Below, piece after piece: positions 48,801 through 55,452 of a stretch of 64,000 nucleotides of DNA. The translations under genes and the position numbers were made by a program. The notes under the pieces were generated by a model. It did no database searches and was not told the DNA's origin. It saw only the letters and a list, made by a program, of their open reading frames with translations. This stretch comes from Cladopsammia gracilis. Taxonomy: Eukaryota > Cnidaria > Anthozoa > Scleractinia > Dendrophylliidae. How positions within the stretch are numbered: the stretch's first letter is position 1; the number at the start of each line of letters is the position of its first letter. The DNA lies in the NCBI GenBank assembly GCA_022457155.1, contig JAJGOT010000607.1:180001-244000 (forward strand). The letters are read 5' to 3'.

Positions 48801-51800
48801 AACCACGATTAACCACGGTTTACCACGGTTTACCATGATGAAATGAAAAACGGCTTTAGTAATGTTCTTTGTTTACCTACGGTTAACCGTGGTTTAGCGT
48901 GGTTAACCGTGGAATTTCAAAAGATAGACACATATTTCCCTTTTGAAAGGCTTATTTTTGTACAGAATGAAAGAGTGAACATATTTCATGTTCTAAATTA
49001 GGGTTTGATACGTGAATTATGCGAGAAATGAGTAAGAATTTCTTGAAAATGCCACAGCAAGGGACAGTAATTTGATATGTCACGCGCGCGTGTCACGCTG
49101 CGTAACTGTGTTTTACTGTACTGCAAGAAACTTGGTAAATTTTTAAGGCGCCTCTTCCATTATCCGCTTTACGGTAAAATTCCCTTCTTCTTTCCTTAAA
49201 GAGCAAATCTGTCGAAGGAATGGCCGCTCTACACGAGGACTCAACTTTCTTGGCCGGCCTGGTCGCTCATTCTTGTGGTAGACGTTGTTACATTGGCCTG
49301 TTTTCAGTCTTCTTAAAATCTGATTTTCTGAAGACCTTCAAATGTATAATTCGTCCATGATTTCCTTCAGTCTTTACCCTTTGCATTTTCGAGCAATGCG
49401 CCCAAAAGTTCGAGTTTCTTCGTCAGTTTTACCAGCGAAGACCATTTTGCCTCGCTTTATACACGTGCTTAGGACTATTAAAACATCACCATAAAATTCG
49501 ATAAACGGCTGCAATTAGAATGTAATTAATCAGCTATTAACGCCGTTCGCATAAATCAAAACATCGGACAGTGCAGATTAATATTTGTAATAACCGATTA
49601 ATTTCCTCGCACTTTTGGTAAGAAATAGCACATTTCGTAGTTCAGACAATAGGCGACAATATTGTTGACACAACATAGTCATTTTGAACCCCATTTTTTT
49701 CGGGATGGGAGGCATTTGAGCCCCACCCCCCTTATTTCCAACCCCCCCCCCCCCCCAGACAATGTTGTGTATCGTTTAGTCAGGTCTGTCGCTACAATCC
49801 TACAGCATTGGATGGGGAACGGGGGTTAATGCGGCAGAGTGTAGTGAATGGAAAGGTACAGTGATAAATATGGCAGGAAAACCGTTTTTGTTATGCAGTG
49901 TGTCAACTATTTTTGTCGCCTATTGTAGCTTTGAACGATCAACTCGTGCAGGATCCGGGAATATTAGAAAATTGCAAACTAAATTTAAAGAAACATTGGA
50001 TTAATAGTCCTCCTCATGGCGTTTATATTAAAAAAAAAATATCTATAGTATTGTCCTCTCGATTAAACGCCTTCTCCCAACTCTTTCTCTATAAAAAGAT
50101 TCTTAAACTTTCTCCAACTTGATCAAGGCTTTGCCGGTCAACAACAAGAAGAGCTCCATAAATACGATATTGAGGTCACAAACATCAACTGTTTGCGTCT
50201 TTTAAATGACCAACAATAGCCAAAAAGAATATAGACAGACCAATCAAATCTATTCATTTTGAGACGGACGAGGAAACTGCCGTGGAAGCTCTAAATAACA
50301 ACGGAAATGTCGCTTAAATTTATGTCCAATGGAAATGCGAACCAACGTTTTTATCTGCAATAATGCGTTTTCACTTCATTTGAAAAACACTGCGTCTTTT
50401 AGTAAAAAATGATACGTAAAAAAACTATTAGACAGGTGACAACTTTACCTGAGTATCAGTCCTTCATTAGGGGAGGAGTAGTCTGCTTCCAAGTAACCGA
50501 GGATACACGTCCAATTTCCCAGCTTAAACTTAACCTGTTCTTGCACGGCTCATCCCTGATAGTAATTGATATGTCACGGTTATCGTTCAATTTTAGGACT
50601 TCTTGCTTTACTCATACTTGGTTACTTATAAACCGAAATTATTTCCACTCACCGTTGAATCCATTATGGCGGCAGACAAACATGCAAGGCCGTTCTGAGA
50701 GTGGTCAGAGGATGCACGAAATCGAGGCACTTTGCACGTCAAAGTTGATTACACACATTATGACAAACATACGCACGCTAGGGCGCAAGCAAACTTGGTA
50801 TCCAGTGATAGTGACATCATCATGTGCTTTTGAAATAGTCTGCTGAGAATCAGGTGCTTCGCAGTAATAACGGGGGCGGTTCCTGTCAATGATCGCCGCA
50901 CAGTTCACAAAACTTAATGACTCCTGGAGACGGTTTGCCTAGGCTTGCAAATCAGTTACACAAACTCACGACATCTGGACAACTTAACGGCTTTATTTAC
51001 ATGGCCAACACTTCGGCCATGCTTCTTTTCAGGCATGTACACATGGATGGCTGCCCTAGTTTTCTAGCCCATTATGGTTATTTCGGGCAGCCATTACTCT
51101 CCATTAATTGTATTACTAATTATTGTAAATTCATTTAAATAGACTATAGAGTACAAATAAAGTTGTTGTTGGTGTTGTCGGAACGCCGCTGACCTACACC
51201 ATATAATAACGAGGCGGTCCCCATCAACAAATCGATCGGCAGATTAAGAAATATGCTGCATTTTGTAATTTTTTAAATTAAACAAAAAATTTCTTTAAAC
51301 ATTCCGTAGATTGATTATTCGATCTTTCATATTTCATGCCTTTTGGAAATCAAAATGAATTTCAAATGTTGAGGCTCTAAAAGACAAGTCCTACGTCATA
51401 ATCTGTTCAAACGCTTGGTAAAGCGATACCAACCTATTTCAATGACATGGTTTTAGCGGAGCGCTCGCCGGGCCGAAGGCCCGGCTGCGCAGCCCCATAC
51501 TCATAGAACCTATGCCCGTCATTTTTCATGGTCATGGCTAGCGGAATGTTTCGCGGGCGCGCCTCCGTAACATGTGTCAGTCGCGCAAGGCAAACTCGCG
51601 GGCGCGTATGACGTCGCAAAACATGCGCGTATGACGCCACACGCGCGGCTACACAGCCGTCAGCTCGGTGAACACTTTTTAAAGTTTCAAAAAAGTTGGA
51701 TCTTTCGCAGTGTTTTGCAGAGCAGTAAAGTCGTTACTTCCCTGCAATTTTTCGCGGTTTGCTACTCAAGACAGGGATACTAATTAAGGTATACTCAGAA

Positions 51801-54800
51801 GCCGCTTTAGTGGAAAAAGAAGAGCTTTCTGGGATAAAATCTTGCTTCGAGGAACCCTCATACGTTTTTATCAATGCAGGAGCAATGCGGGGAGATGCCT
51901 TTTTTTTATTACGGATTTCAGAACCGAAGAATCGGAGTTCTAATGAATTTCCAAGCAGTCCAGTGACTTAAAGGTAAAATAAATCACATTTTTCGATGGG
52001 AATTTATGTTGATATCAATTTTTGATTGACTTTTCCTTTGTGTTCTCTTAAGTTTTGGAGACATGTTTATGAAACGTGCTCAAATTAAGTCGTGTTGTTA
52101 TCTTGAATTTCATCGAGGACAGCTCTGCCTTGATGCGCTATAAATGGTACGTGTTTTGCTTTTAAACATAAACTAATGGAGATTTTTTCGAAAGAAGATT
52201 GTGTTGTCCATTTTTATGTGTTTGTTCATTCATTACATAGGTTGAGAAGCGATTTTATGTAAACAAAACAAGACTTAGATTTTCTGTCTTCACTCGCGTC
52301 GCCTTATGCAAATATGTTTGTGTATTTTTCCAATTTTGATTTCCAAATCAGTTTCTCGGGCAATTTTTGACAAACAAAAACTGTATTTTATTCGGAAAGT
52401 AGTCGTACCTGTTATTCTATAGACAGAGAAAAGTTGTTTTTGTGAACTTTTCTACGGTCTAAATGCACTGTGCAGACGGTCGGGTAATACTGTTTTTTTG
52501 AGAATTGCTAAAATTGAAAAATAGCCCGGTCGTAAATCTTAATAGTTGTGCTTCCGACCTTTCACCTTAGTTAAGTTTCGCCTTAATTAAGCTTGTTCAA
52601 AGTGCTACGCTGTTAGGCTCTGCCTATCTATATATATGTTATCATTCATTTCAGCTTGCAAGAATATTGCGTATGACAGCTGGTGTCAGATCTGGTCCAA
52701 AAACTGCTCAGATCCAACAGTCAGTGAGTGGTGTAAGAAGACTTGTGGCAGATGTCAAGGTTCGTTTTTATCTCGCGAATACGCGAAGCCGTTGAACTAG
52801 ATATAGTATATGGGGACAGATATGCAAATTTTCACTCCCCCTTTCATCGGCTGTAAACGTTTTTGTGATTCCCCAGTATATTACGTCAACCAGTTGTCTC
52901 GACAATCTTGTTTCATACAACGCATATTAATGTCACGCTAAGATGTTTTGGTCGTTTTAAATCTGTTTACGTTTCTGCGGAACTCGAATGGATTTTGCAG
53001 CATTTAGGGGATAAAATGTTGCTCGATCGCTAATGCGGCCGTAAACCTTTGTTTGTAATTCCCCAGTGTATAACCAGGAGATTAATCGTCATCCAGTTGT
53101 CTCGTTTCAGACAATGTATATTTATGTCAATCTAAGATGTTTTTATCGTTTGAAGTTATTTACTGCGGTGACGCCGCTAAAAGTTATCAAAAGCTTGAAA
53201 TTTCATTACAAAACATCAAGAACAACTAAAATTAACCTTGCATTGTTTCGTATTCACGAAATGCTGATTGTTGTCCATATTGTGATTGTGTTTGTTTGTC
53301 GTTAATTAACGCTTCTGTATTCATGTTGTTTTATTTTTCATTGTGTCTTAAATACGGCTTGCCCTGGACCTAGTGAACATGTATAAATCACAACTATCTG
53401 TCGGAGCCAAGACACGACAAATGCTAACGTGCGCTCGGATAAACTTCGTTTTCCTTAATGTTAAGAAAACGGATTTTGCAAAATAAAATGCAAACAATTC
53501 AATACAAAATGAACCGAAATTGACAACAAATCAACATCGTCGTGAGATGTTTTAAACACGGTATCCTTTTCATCGATTCATGCATTTCCAGCCCTATGAA
53601 AAACAAATCTATGAACTGAAGAAGATTGAAAAAGCGATTAAACCACATAAACTGGTTTCACATAACCCGTTAAATAACAAATTTTAAAGTTTTTCGGAAT
53701 AAGTCATGCATTATTTTTGCATGACAGGGGATTATATGCATTCAAAATAAGAAAAACGATGCAATTTTGCGGAACAATCAGCTGTTATGTTGTACTATAG
53801 AACTTAAAAATTAAAACATTTTTCCCTGTTATTAAGACTTGGTATCCGTTTTTATTGAATACTACAATTACTGTGCTTCAGTTTGCAAAATTTTCCATCA
53901 CTTTTCACATTGATCCCCTTGAACGACTATCTGTCCTCAGGTGCTACCATTCACGGTGGATACTCGAATTGGGGCGAGTGGAGTCCATGTAACCGGACAT
54001 GCGCAGGGGGAACTCAGCAGCGCTCTCGTTCATGCAACAGACCGTCGCCATCAAACGGAGGAAAAGACTGCCGTGAAATGGGACCAGCTACAGAATCAAG
54101 GGAATGTAACACGCAAAATTGCAAAGGTAAACTGACATTTTACGTTGCATATATATATATAATAATTATTGTATTCTAGTCTTCATTGGAATCTCGATTT
54201 ATCAAATCCTCGATTTTTTTTAACCAAAACTCGTTTCTCAGTGGATTCCACCTTCAATTTTTCGAACTCCCGAATTTTCGAACCAATTTCTGTTATCCTA
54301 GGAGGTTATTGTTTCATCGTGCTAATAAAAATGTATAAATCAGAACTGTCTGTCAGAGCCAAGACACGACAAATGCTAAGGTGCGCTCAGATAAGCTTCG
54401 TTTTCCTTAATGTTTAAGAAAACGGATTTTTCAAAATAAAAATGCAAACAGTTGAATACAAAATGAACCTTAATTGACAATAAATCGTCGTCGTCATTAT
54501 CGCCTTGAGCTTTATTAAACCGACGGTATCCTTTTTATCGATTCATGCATTTACAGCCCTGTGGAAAATCAAATCTATAAAAAGAAGATTGAAAAAGCGA
54601 TTTATCTGAGTGTGTATTTGAGCAACCTTTTTGTTGTTAGTGATATCATAAAAAACCTTAGGGGCCGGTTATTTAAATGAAATATAACTAAGACCGTGAT
54701 TTAAGAAAATTAAAGGGCCTCTATATCTGTTTATTAGTTGGTTATTTTATAAGATAAATGTTTTTCTAGTCTGTGCTACATGCCTTCTTGATACTGTTCA

Positions 54801-55221
54801 CAGTAAACAACGTATAAATATTAAGGTTTAGCAGATTAAAATTGGTTTAGACCGCGGTTTTGTTTATCACAGTCTAAACTTCGTTTAAATAACCGGCCCA
54901 AAGTGTTCATTTATTTCTTGGTATAAAATTAGCATTAATTGTATTGCTAGTGGTCTAGGAAGCCTCATCAATCTAAGGGAAAGTAAGTTCATTTATCCAT
55001 CTAGTTCTCTGCCGTCACTGTAAACGCTATGATTTGAGGTTCTGGCTGCATCAGTTTACATTGAGCATTCACCCGATATTACGTTAACATCGTTTTATAA
55101 TTCAGTTTCAGCTTGCACCAATTTTATGTCTGACAGTCAGTGCGAAGACTGGTTCAAGAAAAAACAATGTTCGCAATTTGGAGTCACTCCACTTTGTAAA
55201 AAGACTTGCGGCTCCTGCTGA
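17837..55221 (+). CDS. Secreted kexin/furin-type subtilase with TSP1, C-type lectin and ShK modules (18 coding exons)
   Basis: Coding exons: 17837-17920, 18815-18877, 20387-20512, 22004-22068, 23190-23275, 26101-26279, 27428-27652, 28078-28178, 28714-28850, 28955-29075, 30064-30389, 31306-31428, 31737-31925, 44367-44540, 45327-45767, 52655-52759, 53941-54126, 55112-55221. The total is 2841 nt, 946 residues, and every junction keeps frame. Order: signal peptide 1-23; peptidase S8 about 45-385 with D77 (V-V-D-D-G), H114 (S-S-H-G-T), oxyanion N216 (A-A-G-N-G-G) and S293 (G-T-S); P domain about 390-520; TSP1 546-608 and 609-666; C-type lectin 667-810; ShK 814-848; TSP1 849-910; ShK 911-946. No transmembrane segment, no furin-type Cys-rich repeats, no visible prodomain. 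AATAAA at 55330-55335. The family cleaves secreted precursors after basic residues; a secreted, extracellular or vesicular role is inferred. Unannotated exons in the long introns cannot be excluded. Confidence 0.9.
18878..19764. other. Convertase intron 2, first part
   Basis: AT-rich; an open frame of 96 codons at 19241-19531 has no recognised domain and no splice context. No exon called. Confidence 0.4.
19765..20019. repeat. Inverted-repeat MITE, TTA-flanked
   Basis: CACTCTTAAAC at the left and GTTTAAGAGTG at the right, with arms continuing through TTGTTAAAACAAATCGACAG. The centre is internally repetitive (TTAATTCTTATTTTAAG). A TTA on both sides suggests a 3-bp target, as in Harbinger-like elements. 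Confidence 0.8.
20387..29075 (+). CDS. Convertase exons 3-10: peptidase S8 catalytic domain
   Basis: Residues 50-395. The triad residues and oxyanion Asn all sit in kexin-type contexts: V-V-D-D-G; H-G-T-N-C-A-G; I-D-I-Y-S-N-S-W-G-P-G-D; F-A-A-G-N-G-G; P-G-T-S-G-T-T-A-M-A-S-G; T-W-R-D-V-Q-H-L-I-V; Y-G-F-G-L-M-D-A. Cysteines are at positions typical of convertases. Nothing suggests catalytic loss. Potential N-glycosylation sites include N65-Y-T and N92-L-T. Confidence 0.92.
20513..20757. other. Convertase intron 3, start
   Basis: No exon recognised. GC-richer repeat debris near 20600-20700. Confidence 0.3.
20758..20997. repeat. MITE with GGGCCGGTTATTT terminus, copy 1
   Basis: Starts GGGCCGGTTATTTGGA and ends AAATAACCAGCCC, with an inner TTTAGAC / GTCTAA pair. 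It is the same family as 54662-54899. Confidence 0.75.
20998..22003. other. Convertase intron 3, remainder
   Basis: AT-rich intronic DNA; no exon or defined repeat recognised. Confidence 0.4.
22345..22636. repeat. MITE with TACACCAAATTGAAGAAACG terminus, copy 1
   Basis: The right end is the complement, CGTTTCTTCAATTTGGTGTA. Inner arms AAGCATAAACCATGAAC and GTTCATGGTTTATGCTT pair. A relative is at 58362-58607. Confidence 0.85.
22685..23140. repeat. TTAA-flanked MITE with about 150-bp inverted arms
   Basis: TTAA flanks AGTGCCTATCACCCCTA on the left and TAGGGGTGATAGGCACT on the right. The arms include GTTTTGAACGTCG and TGACGTCA. It is a non-autonomous element with a TTAA target, possibly mobilised by an element like the one at 1349-3496. 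Confidence 0.85.
23558..24122. repeat. MITE with GGGTGCGTTCGATTG terminus
   Basis: The right end CAATCGAACGCAACC is inverted, and inner arms ATTCCGGAATAAGAATA / TATTCTTATTCCG pair. TAA lies on both sides. An open frame inside (23694-23975) is not recognised. Confidence 0.75.
24185..24592. repeat. 106-112-bp satellite array, left block
   Basis: About four units of CACACTTTAGGATTTCAT, CAGACTCAAAAGTTA, CCTTGTACAGCATAATAAAC and CACAGGAAAGTACTGC. CTTTA landmarks are at 24279, 24389 and 24501. The array continues at 25318. Confidence 0.9.
24593..25317. mobile_element. TTAA-flanked element inserted in the satellite array
   Basis: GGTTACAGTGTACCTTC (24597) and GAAGGTACACTGTAACC (to 25313) are inverted termini flanked by TTAA at 24593-24596 and 25314-25317. 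Removing it and one TTAA restores the satellite unit (CATTTAAATGGTCACAC). No transposase. Confidence 0.88.
25318..25875. repeat. 106-bp satellite array, right block
   Basis: About five units; the period is 106 bp between 25561 and 25667. A small local triplication of CTTGTACAG lies at 25474-25502, and the last unit decays toward 25875. Confidence 0.9.
26280..27427. other. Convertase intron 6
   Basis: Contains a C-run at 27051-27069 and repeat-like sequence; no exon found. Confidence 0.5.
29076..30063. other. Convertase intron 10
   Basis: Contains a small inverted repeat (ATAACTTTAAAATGCAAG near 29624-29641 and its complement near 29698-29715). No exon found. Confidence 0.5.
30064..31428 (+). 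CDS. Convertase exons 11-12: P (proprotein convertase) domain
   Basis: Residues 396-545. L-E-H-V-Q-V-E-V-N-L, R-R-G-Y-L-E-I-F-S-K-S-P, F-T-N-W-R-V-T-S-L-H-Y-W-G-E and G-D-W-N-I-T-I, then L-K-L-I-L-Y-G-T, form the jelly-roll P domain needed for folding and stability of these proteases. Exon 11 starts after TTTAAAG at 30063. A Lys-rich stretch (D-R-K-T-K-K-I-E) follows and could be a hinge or cleavage point before the TSP1 modules. Confidence 0.9.
30563..31099. repeat. Diverged inverted-repeat element in intron 11
   Basis: CTTCTGGGAAGCTCATGGAG is imperfectly mirrored at the right (CCGAGAGCCTCCCGGAAG). AGTGTAGCGTACTA recurs, inverted, at 31038-31051. Non-coding. Confidence 0.6.
31737..31925 (+). 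CDS. Convertase exon 13: TSP1 repeat 1
   Basis: Residues 546-608, a single phase 1-1 exon. H-G-G-Y-S-K-W-S-Y-W, C-S-K-T-C-G-A-G and R-S-R-R-C with six cysteines are diagnostic of thrombospondin type 1. Confidence 0.92.
31926..32260. other. Convertase intron 13, first part
   Basis: Intronic AT-rich DNA leading into the minisatellite; no feature seen. Confidence 0.4.
32262..32514. repeat. 17-bp minisatellite AGTAATGGATCCCCGAA
   Basis: About fourteen copies, the left ones degenerate (AGTAACGGACCCCCGAA, AGTAGCGGCCACCCAAA). It produces spurious antisense repetitive open frames. Confidence 0.95.
32511..32541. repeat. AAC trinucleotide microsatellite
   Basis: About ten AAC units directly after the minisatellite; the following sequence resembles a retroelement 3' end. 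Confidence 0.9.
32657..33770. repeat. Direct-repeat pair, about 1.03 kb apart
   Basis: GATCGGCAGTTTTTTCAGT starts an approximately 85-bp block at 32660 that recurs at 33688 with about 85-90 percent identity by eye, ending TGTGCAGTTT and TTTTAAG. No coding capacity is visible between them. Confidence 0.7.
33888..34215. repeat. G-run bounded repeat with ACCTTTTAGGG units
   Basis: Starts with GGGAGGGGGGGGGG and ATAAAAATGACGGGGTGCTC, and ends near GAGCACTCTCGTCATTTTTG. The interior repeats GGTACC/TTTTAGGGGT motifs. The same family is at 46715-47080 and partially at 62040-62400. Confidence 0.75.
34335..35470. repeat. Long foldback, arms about 430 bp
   Basis: AAACCTTACTATTTGTGTAC at the left matches the complement at the right end (35451-35470). 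Pairing continues with few differences to about 34780 and 35035. The roughly 250-bp centre is unique. Open frames in each arm are mirror shadows. Confidence 0.88.
35471..39412. other. G/T-rich non-coding part of intron 13
   Basis: The plus strand is visibly richer in G and T than C and A. No exon was recognised. A diverged direct repeat pair begins GATATTCTGTGGTGGTT at about 35823 and 38741 (about 190 bp each). Confidence 0.55.
39413..40060. repeat. Inverted-repeat element, GGACCTGTTTACA terminus
   Basis: GGACCTGTTTACATGGAGGG at the left and CCCTCCTTGTAAACAGGCCC at the right. Subterminal AGGAGGGTTACCCTCC-type palindromes occur on both sides. TTA/TAG flanks. Confidence 0.8.
40061..42940. other. 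A/C-rich non-coding part of intron 13 with internal direct repeats
   Basis: The plus strand is now richer in A and C, opposite to 35.5-39.4 kb. Repeated blocks: CATTCTAAGATCCAAGTCTT (41440 and 41650, about 190 bp each); ACAATCGACTATGCAA (41994 and 42186); AAACATTGATACGTAACATG (about 41326 and 42686); CATACTATTGCATAATCAA (40368 and 42463). No ORF of note. Confidence 0.6.
42943..42958. repeat. Poly-C run
   Basis: A run of about 17 C, probably the end of a G-run/C-run element whose left part was not identified. Confidence 0.8.
43110..43245 (-). repeat. Partial 1.2-kb repeat, GC-rich end only
   Basis: GCGAAACATTCCGCTAGCCA through ATGAAAAATGACGGGCATGG and CCTTCGGCCCGCG match the GC-rich end of the repeats at 8735, 10915 and 51450, in inverse orientation. 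Confidence 0.7.
43250..43970 (-). pseudogene. Non-LTR reverse transcriptase remnant
   Basis: Read on the minus strand from 43957 downwards: M-I-K-A-S-L and W-C-G-G-L-I-T; then F-D-S-V-W-H-D-G-L-L; G-V-R-Q-G-C-T-L-S-P-L-L; and S-L-L-Y-V-D-D-L-V-I-L-S, the polymerase active-site motif in its Y-V-D-D form. The pieces fall in different frames and a gap replaces the usual linking sequence, so the copy is dead. Its end abuts the partial 1.2-kb repeat. Confidence 0.8.
44367..44540 (+). CDS. Convertase exon 14: TSP1 repeat 2
   Basis: Residues 609-666, phase 1-1. H-G-G-Y-S-T-W-G-T-W-S-Q-C and R-T-R-T-C; six cysteines. It lies 12.4 kb from exon 13. Confidence 0.92.
44541..45326. other. Convertase intron 14 with C-rich microsatellite
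   Basis: Contains a CACCCCC/CACCTCC microsatellite at 44921-44986; otherwise nothing recognised. Confidence 0.7.
45327..45767 (+). CDS. Convertase exon 15: C-type lectin domain
   Basis: Residues 667-813, one phase 1-1 exon. The C-type lectin fold signature is W-I-G-L (732-735), E-P-N (761-763, mannose-type calcium site) and W-N-D (783-785), with cysteines at 670, 681, 698, 770, 788 and 800. Calcium-dependent sugar binding is therefore likely. This is unusual on a convertase. Confidence 0.93.
46015..46515. mobile_element. Palindromic tRNA-derived SINE with 16-bp target duplication
   Basis: Target duplication TTGTGAGTTTAATAAA at 46015-46030 and 46500-46515. The interior is a near-perfect inverted repeat of about 220-bp arms. 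Each arm holds a tRNA-like head with A-box GTGGCTCAAGCGGTAGAG and B-box GGTTCGAATCC, plus-strand copy about 46303-46378. Acceptor (GGCCTCG/CGAGGTC), D and T stems pair, but the anticodon loop is 8 nt, so a functional tRNA is doubtful. The left arm has three tandem 20-bp CGTCGCTCTACCGCTCCGTC units at 46231-46284. Confidence 0.85.
46715..47080. repeat. G-run/C-run bounded repeat, family of 33888
   Basis: Begins with long G runs (46720-46760), then ATAAAAATGACGGGGGTGCT, and ends GCACCCCCGTCATTTTTATA followed by about 22 C (47056-47078). The termini are thus inverted, and the interior repeats GGTACC/TTAGG motifs. Confidence 0.85.
47081..48006. other. Convertase intron 15, middle part
   Basis: AT-rich; no exon, RNA or repeat recognised. 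Confidence 0.4.
48007..48287. repeat. MITE with CAATAGGCGACAATA terminus, copy 1
   Basis: Termini AATAGGCGACAATATTGTTG and AACTATTTTTGTCGCCTATT are inverted. A CCACCCCCC tract and GGGGACGGGGG lie inside. Confidence 0.85.
48288..49647. other. Convertase intron 15, between the two related MITEs
   Basis: Contains a small inverted cluster of TTAACCACGGTTTACC-like motifs at 48800-48920. No exon found. Confidence 0.4.
49648..49925. repeat. MITE with CAATAGGCGACAATA terminus, copy 2
   Basis: Same termini and about 95 percent the same sequence by eye as 48007-48287, same orientation, with a short ACATAG insertion and a longer C-run. Confidence 0.85.
49926..51449. other. Convertase intron 15, late part
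   Basis: A 145-codon plus-strand frame (50409-50846) overlaps an antisense frame and shows no domain. A GTTGTTGTTGGTGTTGTCGG tail near 51161 suggests retroelement debris. No exon called. Confidence 0.35.
51450..52637 (+). repeat. 1.2-kb dispersed repeat, copy 3
   Basis: Starts near GCGGAGCGCTCGCCGGGCCG and ends CGCTGTTAGGCTCTGCCTAT then TA repeats, same orientation as copy 2. It holds the family small frame at 51759-51971 (L-L-K-T-G-I-L-I-K). Its tip lies about 18 bp from the exon 16 acceptor. Confidence 0.82.
52655..52759 (+). CDS. Convertase exon 16: ShK domain 1
   Basis: Residues 814-848, phase 1-1, with six cysteines at 815, 824, 831, 840, 844 and 847 in ShK spacing. ShK/ShKT modules are common adaptors on secreted cnidarian proteins, so the domain by itself does not imply a toxin. 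The acceptor is about 18 bp from the end of a 1.2-kb repeat. Confidence 0.9.
52760..53940. other. Convertase intron 16
   Basis: Direct repeats within this intron and intron 17: GGAGCCAAGACACGACAAATG-like blocks at 53403 and 54355 begin about 180 bp of similarity. An internal duplication (CCAGTATATTACGTCAACCA / CCAGTGTATAACCAGGAG) lies at 52873 and 53063. No exon recognised. Confidence 0.55.
53941..54126 (+). CDS. Convertase exon 17: TSP1 repeat 3
   Basis: Residues 849-910, phase 1-1. H-G-G-Y-S-N-W-G-E-W-S-P-C, C-A-G-G-T and R-S-R-S-C; six cysteines. Confidence 0.92.
54127..54661. other. Convertase intron 17, first part
   Basis: Holds the second copy of the block described for intron 16 (about 54330-54600), suggesting the exon 16-17 region was partly duplicated. 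Confidence 0.5.
54662..54899. repeat. MITE with GGGCCGGTTATTT terminus, copy 2
   Basis: GGGCCGGTTATTTAAATGAA at the left and CTTCGTTTAAATAACCGGCC at the right. Same family as 20758-20997. Confidence 0.88.
55112..55221 (+). CDS. Convertase exon 18: terminal ShK domain 2
   Basis: Residues 911-946, then TGA at 55219-55221 immediately after the last cysteine. Cysteines at 912, 921, 930, 939, 943 and 946. Confidence 0.9.
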
Positions 55222-55329
55222 TTTTAGCACGTACAGAGCCAAAATTATTATCAAATGAATATAAGTAGTGCAAATCATTTTTTTTTTTTAATTTTGTAAT
55301 AATGCTATGGCAGATATGTTTTGATTGAA

Positions 55330-55335
55330 AATAAA
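55330..55335 (+). terminator. Convertase polyadenylation signal AATAAA
   Basis: AATAAA 109 bp after the stop codon, followed by a T/G-rich stretch. It is the only canonical signal before the 3' foldback. Confidence 0.6.
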
Positions 55336-55452
55336 ATGTTTTGAAATCGTTTGTTCTCCATTTTAATCCAGTAGTGAAGCATTTCTCAGAAACCTCTATT
55401 TTCATAAGGCTAGGGTCCATTGCTGTGTTGTTTGCTCTATTGTTCTCTCGAA

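Noticed and set aside
50409..50846. 145-codon plus-strand frame in convertase intron 15
   Set aside because: No recognisable domain, overlaps an antisense frame, and no splice sites that would fit the convertase.
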